Source: Luscinia megarhynchos
Lineage: Eukaryota > Chordata > Aves > Passeriformes > Turdidae
Reading direction: 5' to 3'
Assembly (NCBI GenBank): GCA_034336665.1
Contig: JAPFBE010000003.1
Location: forward strand, 13,556,360-13,620,359
Length of the DNA stretch: 64,000 bases
Made by a program: the position numbers and the translations under genes
The notes under the pieces: model-generated
Databases searched by the model: none
Told to the model about the DNA's origin: nothing
What the model saw: the letters and a program-made list of their open reading frames with translations, nothing else
Shown: piece by piece, positions 52,601-64,000 of the stretch
Layout of the letters: each line of letters opens with the position of its first letter
Numbering within the stretch: position 1 is the first letter of the stretch

Positions 52601-53535
52601 TCCAAGTATTTCAATCCAAGTTATATATCCCATCAAATCTCTGGAGCGAAATACAGAAAAGGCAATTAATATTCAGTATTGACCTGTAATTTTTTATGAT
52701 TTTGGATATTTGGGATTCTCTTACCATTTTCAACTGAATGTTTTCTTCCTAATCCTTAGACCTTGCATTGATATTTATGAGTTCACAGTTGCTTCTGATA
52801 TTTTATTTAAGCCACTTAAAAGTACAGTTTATCAACACTAGACTGTACATAGAAAAAATATTAATCTCTGTCGGAATAGTACAAATACTAAATAAATACT
52901 GCATGAGCAATGCTCAGAATTCAGGGCAAATGCAAAATTAACAGTTTCATGTGATAAAGCTACATGAATTTCCATATGCTGGCAATAAAAGGACCATAAT
53001 TTTTATTTATTATCTTTGAAAGCATATTTTAGATCAGTAGAACTCTATTTCCTGTATGCTAATACATATTATCTGTCATTTGTAATTATGCAATTTAATG
53101 AATTTGGGATTTAGACATAACTAATTATCTGCCTAAATAAAAAAAATCTCCTATATCATGTGTGCAAATGATTTAGGGTGTAGAAATTATAGAAATATAT
53201 GTTGGGAAAGAATCCAGCCAGGCCTCAGTTTTGGATACAGTAGAAGTCTGATCCTGCAGTTCACTTAAATCAGGGGGAACTATTTCAGGCTTTAAAATAA
53301 AACTTATGAAATCTAAATTTTTCCTTGTAACTAAAAGGGGCTTGCACAATGAGTAGGTGTTTTTATTATGTATCACAGTCACGTTTTTGTCTTTGACACA
53401 GTTTTCTGTACTGCCCAGAGGTAATTGTTTTCATGGCACCTTGATTTTTGAACTTTCAGCATGGACGCGTACCAGGCTTTTACATTTCCCCCCCCACCAG
53501 ATGAACCAGAAGCTTTGCAATAGCGCCCTCAGCTT
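49660..53535. other. intergenic between SAT1 and ACOT9
   Basis: The CpG-rich sequence continues to about 49990, then turns AT-rich. No gene or interspersed repeat is recognised at 50.0-53.5 kb. The 52.5-53.2 kb stretch is very AT-rich with TAAT-type motifs. Confidence 0.65.
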
Positions 53536-53539
53536 TTTT

Positions 53540-53593
53540 CACGGAATCACAGAATGGTTTCAGTTGGAAGGGACTTTAGAGACCATCTAGTTT
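53540..53593 (-). mobile_element. short CR1 3'-terminal fragment
   Basis: ACGGAATCACAGAATGGTTT and GTTGGAAGGGACTTTAGAGA followed by CCATCTAG are the complement of the last 50 bp or so of CR1. This is an extremely 5'-truncated insertion. Confidence 0.85.
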
Positions 53594-54074
53594 TCAGGTG
53601 TTACCCTTACATCTAATGAATACTCTGGTTAATGTACTTTGTGTTTGCCAGAACATGTTTTCTCATATCCTCATCCAATCGCTGGTGTTTTGCTAAGTCT
53701 TCAGCAAAGTGAGCTAAACAACTTCATTGCTAACTTGTACCTCTTGTATACACTGTTTTGCTGGCAAGCTGAAATGGCGAATGAGAACCACAAACATTGT
53801 GGTGGTGTGGAAACCAGGGGCTGCACCTGGACACGTGTGGATATCCCAGTTCCCCGGGAGGTGCAGACACGATTATGCCAAGTGCTCCGGGCATTACGGG
53901 TTCGGTGGTGTCTTGGCGCAGAGCCAGGGCTGCCCCTCTGCCACACACCCCAGTGCAGGCCCCTTGTCGTCTCTGCTCTAAGTTTCTTCTGCTCCCAGGA
54001 ATAAAAAAGATTGATTAATGAACTTGTTGATTATTTGCCTGTGCAAAGCACACAGCTTATTTAATACAGCCGTA

Positions 54075-54425
54075 TATTCACAGAATCAATTAGGTTGGAA
54101 AAAACCCGAGATTATCGAGTCCTGTGACTGAACACCAACGTGTCAACTACACCACGGCAGAGTGCCACACCCAATTTTTCCTTAAACACTTCTAGGGGCG
54201 GTGACTCCAGAACCTCCCTGGGAAGTCCATTCCAATGTCTAAATACCTTTTCTGTGAAGAAATTGCTCTACCTAGTGTCCAACCTAAATCTCCCCGGCGC
54301 AGTTTAAGACTATGTCCTCTCGTCCTGTTGCTGGTTGCCTGGGAGAAGAGGCTGACCCTCACCTGGCGACACCCTTTCAGGGAACTGTACAGTGACAACG
54401 TCACTCTTCAAGATCGCTCCGAGGC
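54075..54425 (-). mobile_element. CR1 LINE 3' fragment abutting the ACOT9 CpG island
   Basis: The stretch is the complement of a CR1 3' end: CAGAATCAATTAGGTTGG, CCTTAAACACTTCTAGGGGC, GTGACTCCAGAACCTCCCTG, GTCCATTCCAATGTCTAAAT, and TGTCCTCTCGTCCTGTTGCT. It runs into the CpG-rich region ahead of ACOT9. It is non-coding now. Confidence 0.88.
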
Positions 54426-55160
54426 TCTCAGTTACGTTCCCCAGCAGTGCCCCCAGGTGACGGCCGGGGCAGGAGGCCGTGCTCCCCACGGCGCGTGACG
54501 GCTCGGGGCGCCTCAGGCTCCAGGCACAGCGCCCAGCTGAGCGCCGCCAGCCCGCCTTCCTCACGGCACACTGGAAAGACGGAGCATTAACAACAAAAAA
54601 TCACGATGCTTATTAAAAGCAAGTCCCGGCAGGGCCCGCCCGCTCTGCCGGGACCGCCCGACAACTAACGGTGCCCTGCCCCAACCTCCGCCCCGGGGAG
54701 CGGCCGCGCCGCGCTGTCACAGGGACACGGGGCAGGCCGGGGATCCCGGGTGGGCAGGGCGAGGGCTCCCAGCTGCGGGCGGCGCGGAGCCGAGCCGCGA
54801 GTCGCTGGTGCGTAGGACCGTGTGGCGGGGGCAGGCGCGGCCCCGCGGTGACAGCCCGGAGAGCACCATGCTGCCCACCCGGTAAGGCGGTCCGCGTCCT
54901 CATTCCCGCGGTGGGGACTCGGTGCCCCGGGCGGGCCCGGCCTGGGCAGGGGAGGCCGTGTCCCGACCCTCGCCCCGCGGTCTCGCCGCGTTCCGCCGTG
55001 GGGGCTCGGGGCGCGGCAGGGCGCGGCACCCCGAAGCCTGAGCGGCGCCGCGGGCAGCGCGGCCTGGGGCGGCGCCTGGGCCGGTCCGGGCCCCGGGCCT
55101 GAGGGCTCCTGGCGGTGCGGCTGCCGCGGGAAGGCGTTTGCGGGCCGGGCCGTGACACGC
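54425..55160 (+). promoter_or_regulatory. ACOT9: ACOT9 CpG island promoter
   Basis: The region is dense in CpG and spans ACOT9 exon 1 and the start of intron 1. No TATA box is seen in the 200 bp before the ATG. Overlapping frames on both strands, up to 198 codons, are a by-product of GC content. Confidence 0.7.
54868..54881 (+). CDS. ACOT9: ACOT9 coding exon 1
   Basis: ATG CTG CCC ACC CG is followed by a GTAAGG donor inside the CpG island, with A at -3 before the ATG. It leaves a two-base overhang that exon 2 completes to an Arg codon. The assignment is by splice fit and location, since N-terminal leaders are not conserved. Confidence 0.65.
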
Positions 55161-58100
55161 CGGGCCGTGGGCTGCAGCAGCCACGGAGGCTTTCGCCATC
55201 GCCATTCACGTCATTCCTGGTGCATACGGGGCTGCGCTGCCCTTCAGAGTTTTATTTTTTTCCCCCATGCGTGTGTTTGTGTTCCCTTTTACTCTATTAA
55301 GGCCTCCATGTGTATCTGCAGGCAGTGAAAGCTCGTGTGTACATGATATGTATGTGTAGACATACATGAAGGGGAGAGAGAGATGTGTAAATGGCCTTGC
55401 TTTTTTGTTAGTGCCTGAGGACCTCCCACCTTTTGTTTTTTGAGGTGGAGCCCCAGTCCCAGAGGAAGAAAATTAAGGGATCAGCAATCCATATTCCTTC
55501 TCAGGATGATGCTGTGAACTATCACAAGGAGTTTTACACACCCCTCTGTGTGTTCTCGTGTTACCACAGTTATGCTTGCCTAGAAGAGTAGTGCTGGCTA
55601 GTACCTTATAGAACACTTAGTGAATTGTGGGTGGATTATATTTTATGAAGGGTTTCATGGTTGTCCCTTCTTGCTTAATGGCTAAGAGGATTATATCCTG
55701 CACTTTAGGCTTTTTTGAGTTGCTGCAGTACTGAGCCATGGAGAGAAAACCAGGCTTAGCTGAATGGGACAGCTTGTGAGACCCTGTGAAATCCTTTTTG
55801 GGATTTTCCTCCTTCCACTGCTATGCACACCAGCCAAGTGCAGGAGAAGTTTATGGTTAGGGTCATGGATTGTTTCCTAGAGGCACATAGACCCCATCTG
55901 TGTTGAGATGCTGTAGAGTAGAAGCTGGTGTTGAGTCTAAGTTGGTTGTCTCAGGACATCTGAATAGTCAGTGAAGAGAACAATTCCTGCCACTGAAACA
56001 TTCTTCTTTCTTGATTTTAGATTAGGAAGGGTGTCAGTAGGAATTGCAACTGTCTTGGAACTAGGAAGGGTGTCAGTAGGAATTTCAATTGTCCTGGAAC
56101 CGTTGCACTGATAGTATCTAGTTCTAAAAATCAAGCTGAAAATAAGGACAGGTGTTTATGAAGTCACCAGCAAAATTCCAAAATTAAATCCTAAATTATT
56201 TTTAATGACACTGAATTCTTCTGCTCTGCCTATAGGTTGTGCATCATGAGGAACCTTCCTTCTGTTCTGGCTAGGACACTCACTTCTGGGACCAGTGCTT
56301 CCCCAGGGCTTCCTGACATGTCTGAAGGTAAAGAAAATAGCTGTGCTGTAGAAGATTTAATGATGTTACTAAGGAGTTTATTTTTTCAGGTGGTATCCCT
56401 TCATGTTTTAATATGGTTTGGATAATGAACAGGCCCTTGTCTGTTAGCTCATGGTACTAGTGTTTAGGAAGAGCAGAAAATCACTGTGTTTTTGGAGGTG
56501 AATGGCATAAATATGCATAATCATTGAAACTCCAGATTTAGAGGCTCCTCTGGTTCTTCAGCCTTGGCAGAGCTTGGTTCTTTTCTGACAGGAATAACTG
56601 CTGCTCAACTTGGTAGAAAGTCAATGTAGTACAGATAGGTACAGTGAGACTGGACAGAATGGCCAAGAAATGGGGAATTGAGTGGAAATAATGCCGTACA
56701 GAAGTTTTAATCTATCAATCATGTTAATTTTGTGAATTTGTAGAAATCTTTTAATCAGATCAGCAGCATTGCCTAGTGAAATTGCTCTTGTCAATAGAGC
56801 TTTGTGTTGAAAGTTTGTTTCAGTGCTCTAATAGTAATAAGCCATAATGCTCCTGTTTCAGAAGCTCTTAAAAGGGTTTTCTTACATTCTAATCCCTTGT
56901 ACTGAGAAAAGGGCAGGAGGAAAAAGGCTGGAGACAGGTACAAATAAATCCTTCATGGTGTTCTGCTTATTTCTGAGATGTTCCTTTTTCCTTTGTTTTC
57001 TAAGCAGAACTCACCAATAGTTACTGGTTATCCAGTAAAAGAGAAAATGAGGGTTATTTCTTATTTATTAGAGAACTTATTTTCGTTGTTGTTAATAAAT
57101 GGCAATTTAGGATGTTAAAGGAGAGAAGCAAGGATACAGAATATTGCATACTTGCAACTTGCCCTGATTGTTTATTTGAATATTTAAAAATGATGGCATC
57201 TAGAAGGCCAGTAAAAATAGTGAAACTGTGAGGTCATCCTAGTACTCCAAGGGGTACTAATAATTTGTGGACTACAGTAACTGTAAACATTTGAGATTCT
57301 GTTTCAAAATTATTCAAAGTTTTGCTGATATGTAAACTATTTTAGTGTTATGTAAACTATTCCTTCAATTTGGTATCCATGCTTTCACAGAACTCCAAAT
57401 ACGTTTTTCTTACTGGTTTTTCACATGCTTGCTTTTCACAATTTTGGATTTCTGTTGTGAGCGCCCTCACTTCTTCCACGGCTCTCCCAAAGGCTACACA
57501 AAGCAGGACTTTTCCTCTGAAAAAATCTCATCACACTTCCTGAAAAATTTTCCAGATACTCTTTCCAAAGTTAACAGTGTTTGTCAACAGTACATGGTAG
57601 TGCCAAGTTTGAGGAACTATTTGGGATTACTGCAAGCAGATACCATACAGAGTCAGTGACAGGGAACTGAAAAGCTGGCCTGAAAGGAGAGGACAAACTG
57701 AGTTAGAAACAAAAAGACTGTAAATCAGGCAAGGATATATTGCCTGCAGTTACTTAAATTAAGGAACGTGTGCCTAAACGGAACTGAAGCAGGTAGAATA
57801 ATCAAAAATTAGATATAGATGTAAATTGCATTGTTTATTTTCATTGTTAATCTAACCTGTGTTTTATATTCCACAGGACAGTCACCCATTCATGTGAAAA
57901 ATGGTGTGTTGTGGTAATTTGTACATATTAAAATATTTGCTATAACATGAAACTTATTCAGTTACTGTTCTTCCTTACTTTAGCATTGATGAAAAATGAA
58001 ATGCCATAATTCTTCTCTGTTGCCTTGCTTAAAGCCCCTTTGGTGAATGGCCCTGGTCTTAATTGTGGCAGTGTTGTTGCACTAAATCTCTGTCAGCACA

Positions 58101-60847
58101 CTCTGTCTGCAGTGCTGGATTAAACGTTTCTAAGAGGCTTGTGGGATACAAAATCTCTCAGGGCAGCAGCTCCTGCAGTACTTGGCTTCATTTTAGACAT
58201 TTGAATCTGCATTCTTCACCTAAGTCCAGACCAAGCTCTGTACCAAAGCAGGTGATCTTGCCTGAACCTGGAGGCAGCTGGGGAGGCACCAGCACTAGGG
58301 GCATGGATCTCCCTGGTAGAGATGAATGCAGTGATCTTGTCTAGCTGCCCTCCTCATGTCCTTTTCCACAGCACAGTGCAAATAAACTCACACCCTGCTG
58401 CTCTGGCATTGATGACTCACTGATCACTGTTTAGGAGATACTGTGAAATGTGCTACGTGAGCACGATGGAGAAGTCCCATTTGCTATAACTGTTTTGCAC
58501 ACTTATGACATTTGCCAGATAAGAAAAGAAATAGCTTACAGATTTTTGTGCTTAATTTTCTTACTTCAGTTTCTGTTGTTACTTACTTAAATTTCTAATA
58601 TCTAGAAGAGCAAGATAGTTTTCACAGGAAGGAAAAAAGGAGAAAGTGAAAAACTATGTATTTATGAGCCGTAAAATGGACTAGATTTGGCTTGACAACA
58701 TTTAGAAATGCTTTACACTTTGTCCCTTTTATTGTTAAGATATGATTTTTAATGTGTTCTCTGCCTGGATACTATTTATTTTTATACCAAAAACTGAAAT
58801 CAGTTGTATTAAATGGGACTAACAGCTTATATACATTTTTGCAGGTTTGGACCCAAGATTTTTTTTCAGAACTTTTGACCTCTTTAGAGTTGAAAAGGAA
58901 GATGAATTTAGTTTAAACAAAGAGAAAGTGCTGTTTATTCTTTCATATTCCCTGTCCATCCCAGCACAGTCTGCACACCATTGAAAAATTGAAGTTTTGT
59001 ATTCTGTAAGCTGTAATGGTCTTTCTGCTAACACTGTATTGATCAAATGCATGCTGTGGCAGCTTCACAGGTGGAGGATGAGTAATAAGAAAGTAATACC
59101 TATTCTGTAAGCAAGCCTGCTACTGCTTAAGGGAAAAGAAATCAGACCTTCCCTGTTTCCAAGAGAAATCAACTCTCAAGATTTTCAGTCAGATTCTTTC
59201 CTTGAAATTTTTTTTGTTCTTAGAATTAATAGTAGAAGTCTTCTAATTTCAAAACATGTTTTAGCCTAATTTTGTAAAGATATAAGGCCTAAGTTGTCTT
59301 TGTCTGCCTATCTTCTTGTCCTCCTCTTCTTCCAGAACCTTTTGTTGATGTCACCCAAAATAGATGAGCCACCAGTCTCAAAGAGAAACATATTTCCACA
59401 AATTTTGTGAAAATTTGCTTCCAAATTAGAGATTTCTTAGGGTGCCAGAGGTGGTGCTGGGATCACCTGTGGACCCTGGTGTTTGTTGGCTTTTGGTGAG
59501 TCACTGGATCCATGTGCTGGCTGGCAGTCCTTCCCTTGCCTGCCTCTGGCTCAGGCTGGTGCTTCTCTAGGAGGCAGGCAGAGCAGAAACAGGCTGGGAG
59601 TGCAGGGACAGGGCTGCAGGTGCTGCAGGGAAGGAACAGGGAGGGGGAGGTTTGGGGCATGGCAGTAGTGGTGGTGTGGGGGAACTTGGGCAGAAGCTGA
59701 AGTGACTGAGGAGGAGGGGGGCAGAGCAAAGTGGATCTGACTGAGAAGGTGGAATGTGATTTAAATCCTAGGAATTCAGCTAGGCTTGCTTCATGGTTTA
59801 TAGGACAGCTTGCTGATCACTGTGAATACTCTGAGCATTTAGTCATTTAGTTTGAAAAATGCCAAGCCTGATAAGGGATCAGCTTGTGACTCACAAGCAG
59901 CATCTTTCAATTTCACCATGAAATTCTGAATATTTTTTGTTACTCTTCCTTGATATGTCCCTAATATTTGAACCTCCTAGTATAAAAAATATGTGTAAAT
60001 AGGAAAGGAATCCATTCTATACTATTCTCAACTTCTGTTCTGAGTTTGGGAGTTGTTGCTGCTTGTTTTCAGATATTTCCAAATAGCCAACATTCACCAG
60101 CCATGGAGTAGTTTGGTAAATTTGATGGGACCTTAGCACACTTAATAACCTCATCTGAGAAAGAGTAGAAAAGATGCTTATGCAGATTATTATTGAAATT
60201 TAGGAAGAACTTGTGCGGAACTACTGTTAACTCTGAGACTGCAAACAGGGCCAGAATAAATTGTATAGGCCTGTGTTCTTTCAGACTGCTGAAAAATTGG
60301 GCTATGAAACCCTGCTGGCAAGAACTAGTCTGCTGATATTGCCTGCCTTCGTGGGTGGGATTATTTAATTGGTATTCTCCTCATTCCTTGTTTCCCAGCT
60401 GCACTGTTGCCTTTTAAGTTCTCTTACGACTTTCTGATTTGTGTTATCTCTGCAGTTTGTGTTTAGGCTGTAATATTTTCACATCAAAATTCCCCAATCT
60501 AGTCTTGATCCATGCTATCTCTCAGCTATTAATTAGCACTGTAGGTGACTGATTGCACTAACAAACACTCTTTGTTGACTATCTGCAATAAGCTATGGCA
60601 TCATGTTATTCAACCCATTACTGTGATACGCCTACTAACAGCAGCAGTGAATTTGGCCGAACTTTTGTTTCTGGGCTGCTATTTGCATGAATTTGCTCAA
60701 TTTTCCTGTTCTGGGATGAGGATTGTGCCTTTAAAGCCAGGCAACCTCATGTTTATCACTTGCAGAACTAAGCTTGATTTGCTTTGATTTTTTTTTTCCA
60801 GTGCGGAGCAGATTGAGGGATATAGTGGGAGCATCTACCAACTGGAG
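54868..60847 (+). CDS. ACOT9: ACOT9, mitochondrial acyl-CoA thioesterase 9; 5' part, three exons
   Basis: ACOT9 hydrolyses acyl-CoAs to free acid and CoA in mitochondria. Exons seen are 54868-54881, 56236-56327 and 60802-60847; phases fit directly. The product begins MLPTRLCIMRNLPSVLARTL (a basic, Ser/Thr-rich leader without acids, as in a mitochondrial presequence) and reaches EVRSRLRDIVGASTNWR, matching human EVRDKLREIVGASTNWR. Both hot-dog thioesterase domains lie beyond the right edge; I found no further exon after 60847. A second Met at residue 9 could also start translation. The identity rests mainly on the exon 3 peptide and the APOO-SAT1-ACOT9 synteny. Confidence 0.88.
54882..56235 (+). 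other. ACOT9: ACOT9 intron 1
   Basis: This 1.35-kb intron has a CpG-rich left third and an AT-richer remainder. It contains a 39-bp tandem duplication at 56023-56100. No other element is recognised. Confidence 0.75.
56023..56100 (+). repeat. 39-bp tandem duplication
   Basis: Two copies of TAGGAAGGGTGTCAGTAGGA... (56023-56061 and 56062-56100) differ at only a few positions. They lie about 135 bp before ACOT9 exon 2, so they may sit near the branch region. Confidence 0.95.
56236..56327 (+). CDS. ACOT9: ACOT9 coding exon 2
   Basis: The acceptor is TGCCTATAG and the donor GTAAAG. The product is (R)LCIMRNLPSVLARTLTSG and then TSASPGLPDMSE plus one base. It is basic and hydroxylated with no acidic residue until near the end, as expected of a mitochondrial presequence. 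The final base makes the Val codon of EVRSRLRDIV with exon 3. Confidence 0.8.
56328..60801 (+). other. ACOT9: ACOT9 intron 2
   Basis: This 4.5-kb AT-rich intron contains no recognised repeat or RNA gene. Its 3' end has a strong pyrimidine tract (TTTTTTTTTTCCAG). Confidence 0.75.
60802..60847 (+). CDS. ACOT9: ACOT9 coding exon 3
   Basis: Forty-six nucleotides encode (V)RSRLRDIVGASTNW plus two bases of an Arg codon, before a GTACAG donor. The peptide DIVGASTNWR is close to diagnostic for ACOT9. The conserved block starts here. Confidence 0.93.
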
Positions 60848-63800
60848 GTACAGTGTGCATTATGTGTATTTTTACTTCATTTGTGAAACCAAGGTGGAGC
60901 TCAGGGTTGTGGTAGTGGAAGTTGCCAAAAGTTAGCTTGCTGTCAAGAGAAGAAAAAGATCCCACTAAATGGTAATTGAAAGCAAAGCTTCTGAATTGGT
61001 ACTTTGTGGATCACAAACTTCTGACATTTCTCTGGCTAAAACAAAATACCTGATCTTGGTGCTTACAAGATTGTCCCACTAGCTTTAAATCCAATGGGAG
61101 TTATGAGCTGTAGAGTATGGCTGTCAATGCTGTGTTGCTGTTACCTCTTGGTTATCTCTAGGCGTATTGCCAGCATGGTGGATTTATCCTGCACTGGATG
61201 CAGAGGCAGCTGAACTTGTTCACTGTGTAGCAGGCTGCATTCTGAATGGCACCTATGTCTCCTTGGAAAATTGTCAGCTTGGGATTAGGGTCTCCTTAAT
61301 CAGGAACATCTTTAGCATTTCCTTTGCCTGCTCTAAGTTAATTTTTGATTAATTTACATGTGCTTTAAATAATTGCTGGTTTGGTTTTATCCAAGTTACT
61401 TTCCTCCCCCTCCATTACACTGGATAAGCCAGAATTGACTGTAACCCTCTGGTGTTACAGTCTGGAAAAACAAATGTAGCAAGCAGTCTGGAGGAATACA
61501 CATTGCAGTTTGGTTGGTCCCATGTTTTTTGTTAATTTTGGCTGTGTTTGCTGAGCTCTTTTTTCCCACTTCGTGCAGTGATAGGGAAATGAAGAGAGGC
61601 TTGCCTGGGTGAAGTGTCTGATATATCCAGGCCTTCTGACTCAGTTTGTCTAAACACAACTTTAGGCATTCTAACAAAATGCTTGAATCTGGGAAGCTGA
61701 TTTTTGCTTGGTTAGAGTAGTATCTAAGTATGAGGGAGCTTGAACTTTTCATCAAGTCAGCTAGAAAGGGCTCTAGAAATTGTTTATGAAAAAGCGTTTC
61801 CCACATCCCAGAACGGCTGAGGAGGAACGATGCCATATGGAAATACCATTTGAAAATTGAGATTTTAGAGGGCTCTGGTCAAATCTGATCTTCCATCTAT
61901 TTTTTCCCCCACTGCTTCCATCCTGGAGGGAGGGCAGACTGAGGCCAGGATCACCACAGCAGTGTTTTTCTTGGACAGGTACTTCTCTTATGCTGTACAA
62001 AATACAGCAGAAGTGGTTTGCAGAGTAGTGAATCCTTTAGCTACCATGAAGAAGTAAAGCCAGGGAGACCAGAGATGGGAGTGCTTGAGGGTGACAGGTT
62101 TAATACAGAGAGGTTTAGTGGACATGGATTGTATAGCCTTTGAGAGCCCACTTTAAAAATAGAGTGACAATGAGTTGATATATGTGGAGACTGAACAGCT
62201 GGGGATTTAACTGAGTTAGGCCACAGAATGACTAAAGAGGACAAATCTGAGGGACAGCTTGATAGGGGTCCTGAAAAGGGAGCTAGGGAAGGACTGATGT
62301 ACACATATCTGGAATGCTGGGAGAGAGGAGGGCATGCATGTTGGAGGAACATCTTTAACCATTGATTTTGCTAAAAGGAAACTGGTTTGTGATTTCTCTT
62401 GTAAAGGCCAGAGGCATTTTGCATTAGTTATTAAAAAGAAATATCTTGCTTATGTGTTTATTCTAGTTTTATACTTAAATTGTAGTTAAAGCTATCAATC
62501 TGTTCATTGTTAAGTATAGTCTAGATGGAGTTGTGGCCATTTCAGAAATATGTCAACATCCCTCAGAATGTTCAGGGCAGGTGCTAGTTAATATTTAGAT
62601 GAATTATTGTTACTGTATGACTAGTACTGCAGTGTGTAACAGTATTTGTCTGTTGAAAAATGTTACTGCATTGAACCTAATACTTCTGCATATTGAAGAG
62701 CACATTCTGAAGTAGAAGGTAAGAAGAATTCTGCTGCTGACCTCAGAGGAGCCAGGATGGAGCTGGTGAAAACAGAATATAGTTACATTTTTATTGTTAG
62801 GTTTCTTTATGTTTTTAGACAAATTTCTTTCTGATTAATTTCTTTTAAGCCTTTCACTGAAAAACCTGGAAAAAGAACTTTAAAAAAACCCATGAATATG
62901 CATCATCTTGGACCTTGCATCTTTCTTTAGTCATCCAGTAATATTCTATTTCTATGCAGTGGCATAACTTTAAACATTAACCCTCTGCAGGAGGTTGTTA
63001 TCTTTCTGTTTCGTCTGAACTACAGGGTAATCATGTTGCCCAGATGAGGTAAACCACATCTCATGTTTAAAACAAACAAACAAATGAAACTAACTGAAGT
63101 TTTTGGCTTGACTTTCACTCTCTTTGATCATGGATTATTTGTATTTTCCCAAAACATATTAAACGGAAAAGGGGGAATATAAATATGTTGAGGTTTGACT
63201 TTCTGAAATACTACTCAAGCCAAGTAAGCCTTCATATTAAGTGGTTAATACCCAGAATTCATCCAAAGTCAAAACTTAAGACAAAATTTCTTTTTGGTGA
63301 AAAGTTTTTCTGTTGTTTTCTTTATTTCTTTTATTTTTTTTAAACAGATTTTGTTAAACACATTGTCACTGAAATCTCAGCAATGCAGCAAGCACAACTT
63401 GAAGGAATGGCATGCATCCTGAAATTTACCATTAAGTTCGGTTGCTTAGTGTTTTATGCATTCTCTTGCTTTATGAAATAGATTTTTGTTTACTGCTTGG
63501 CCTTGGATTTATACCAGAACTGTTGCATGTTCAACCCTTAGGTTTTTAATAGAAGGGTGTTGATTCTAGGGATGTTATGAAATACTTGCTGTATTCAGTC
63601 AGGTTGCACTTTTAAGGGGAGGGTACTTTGAAACATGTAAGAGAGAGTGTTGTGCAAGACTGTCGCATCTTGGAGATATCTGTGCAAGGAATCAACTTGG
63701 TAGATTGGGAAGAAGTGACAGTAAGTTGCATCCTTCTCCATTGTGAGAGTTGCAGCCCCTCTGACTTGGTGGTGCTGGAAAAGCAGCTCTGAAGGAATTT

Positions 63801-64000
63801 TTCTCCTTTTTCTGTTTTGTTTCTTTCTGTAACTTTCCTGTATGATTTTAAGATGTCTGGGTAGGAAGAGAGAAAGAGAAGTAGGTTAGTTTTCTTTGTC
63901 TTTTAGCTTGCTGTTAGAACTGATGCTGCAGAGGGGGAACTCCCCTATGGATGATGGCAAGTCTTAGCAGATTAGTTCTCTTGTCCTTAGTGCTAGCCAA
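60848..64000 (+). other. ACOT9: ACOT9 intron 3, running off the window
   Basis: At least 3.15 kb of intron. I looked for the next exon (expected to encode a stretch like DHVKAMEERKLL) and did not find it. No repeats are recognised; open frames on the - strand at 61.4-62.4 kb have no family features. Confidence 0.7.

Noticed and set aside
54613..55209. 198-codon open frame on the - strand over ACOT9 exon 1
   Set aside because: It is a CpG-island artefact with Pro/Arg/Ala-rich low-complexity translation and no conserved motif.
61396..61836. 146-codon - strand frame in ACOT9 intron 3
   Set aside because: No domain or similarity, antisense within an intron, and no CpG or splice context.

Overview
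The window is vertebrate nuclear DNA, almost certainly from a bird and probably a passerine. CR1 LINE 3' fragments recur, a passerine-type ERV LTR-like fragment lies near the left edge, introns are compact, and the gene content is single-copy vertebrate genes. No prokaryotic operon, CRISPR or phage feature is present; almost every open frame in the window is chance or repeat-derived. The species call is inference.

Three protein-coding genes can be read exon by exon. (1) APOO (MIC26, MICOS complex), + strand, ATG at 1221, six exons recognised by homology plus a probable last coding exon ending at 19287. (2) SAT1 (spermidine/spermine N1-acetyltransferase), - strand, six coding exons from 48892 down to 46728, giving exactly 171 aa. 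(3) The 5' part of ACOT9 (mitochondrial acyl-CoA thioesterase), + strand, ATG at 54868; three exons are seen and the rest lies beyond the right edge. The order APOO-SAT1-ACOT9 and the relative orientations match the human Xp22.11 block, an independent check on the names. APOO and SAT1 converge across about 27 kb; SAT1 and ACOT9 are head to head, about 6 kb apart.

Layout: 1-1200 repeats (LTR fold-back, CR1) and the APOO CpG promoter with a perfect CRE; 1221-19287 APOO; 19.3-46.4 kb intergenic, with three CR1 fragments, a TATA/hairpin/AP-1 cluster at 34.2 kb and an orphan CpG-rich block at 42.3-43.2 kb; 46.4-49.2 kb SAT1 and its promoter; 49.35-49.66 kb a 21-bp GC-rich minisatellite; 50-54 kb AT-rich intergenic sequence with CR1 scraps; 54.4 kb to the end, the ACOT9 CpG island, exons 1-3 and long introns.

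The most notable observations are: a 108-nt SAT1 intron-3 cassette with four in-frame stops, at the place and near the size of the mammalian polyamine-controlled poison exon; a 46-codon SAT1 upstream ORF overlapping the main start; and a one-base reading-frame conflict at the APOO exon 5/6 junction, which is either a sequence error or a real lesion. I found no convincing wholly new system.
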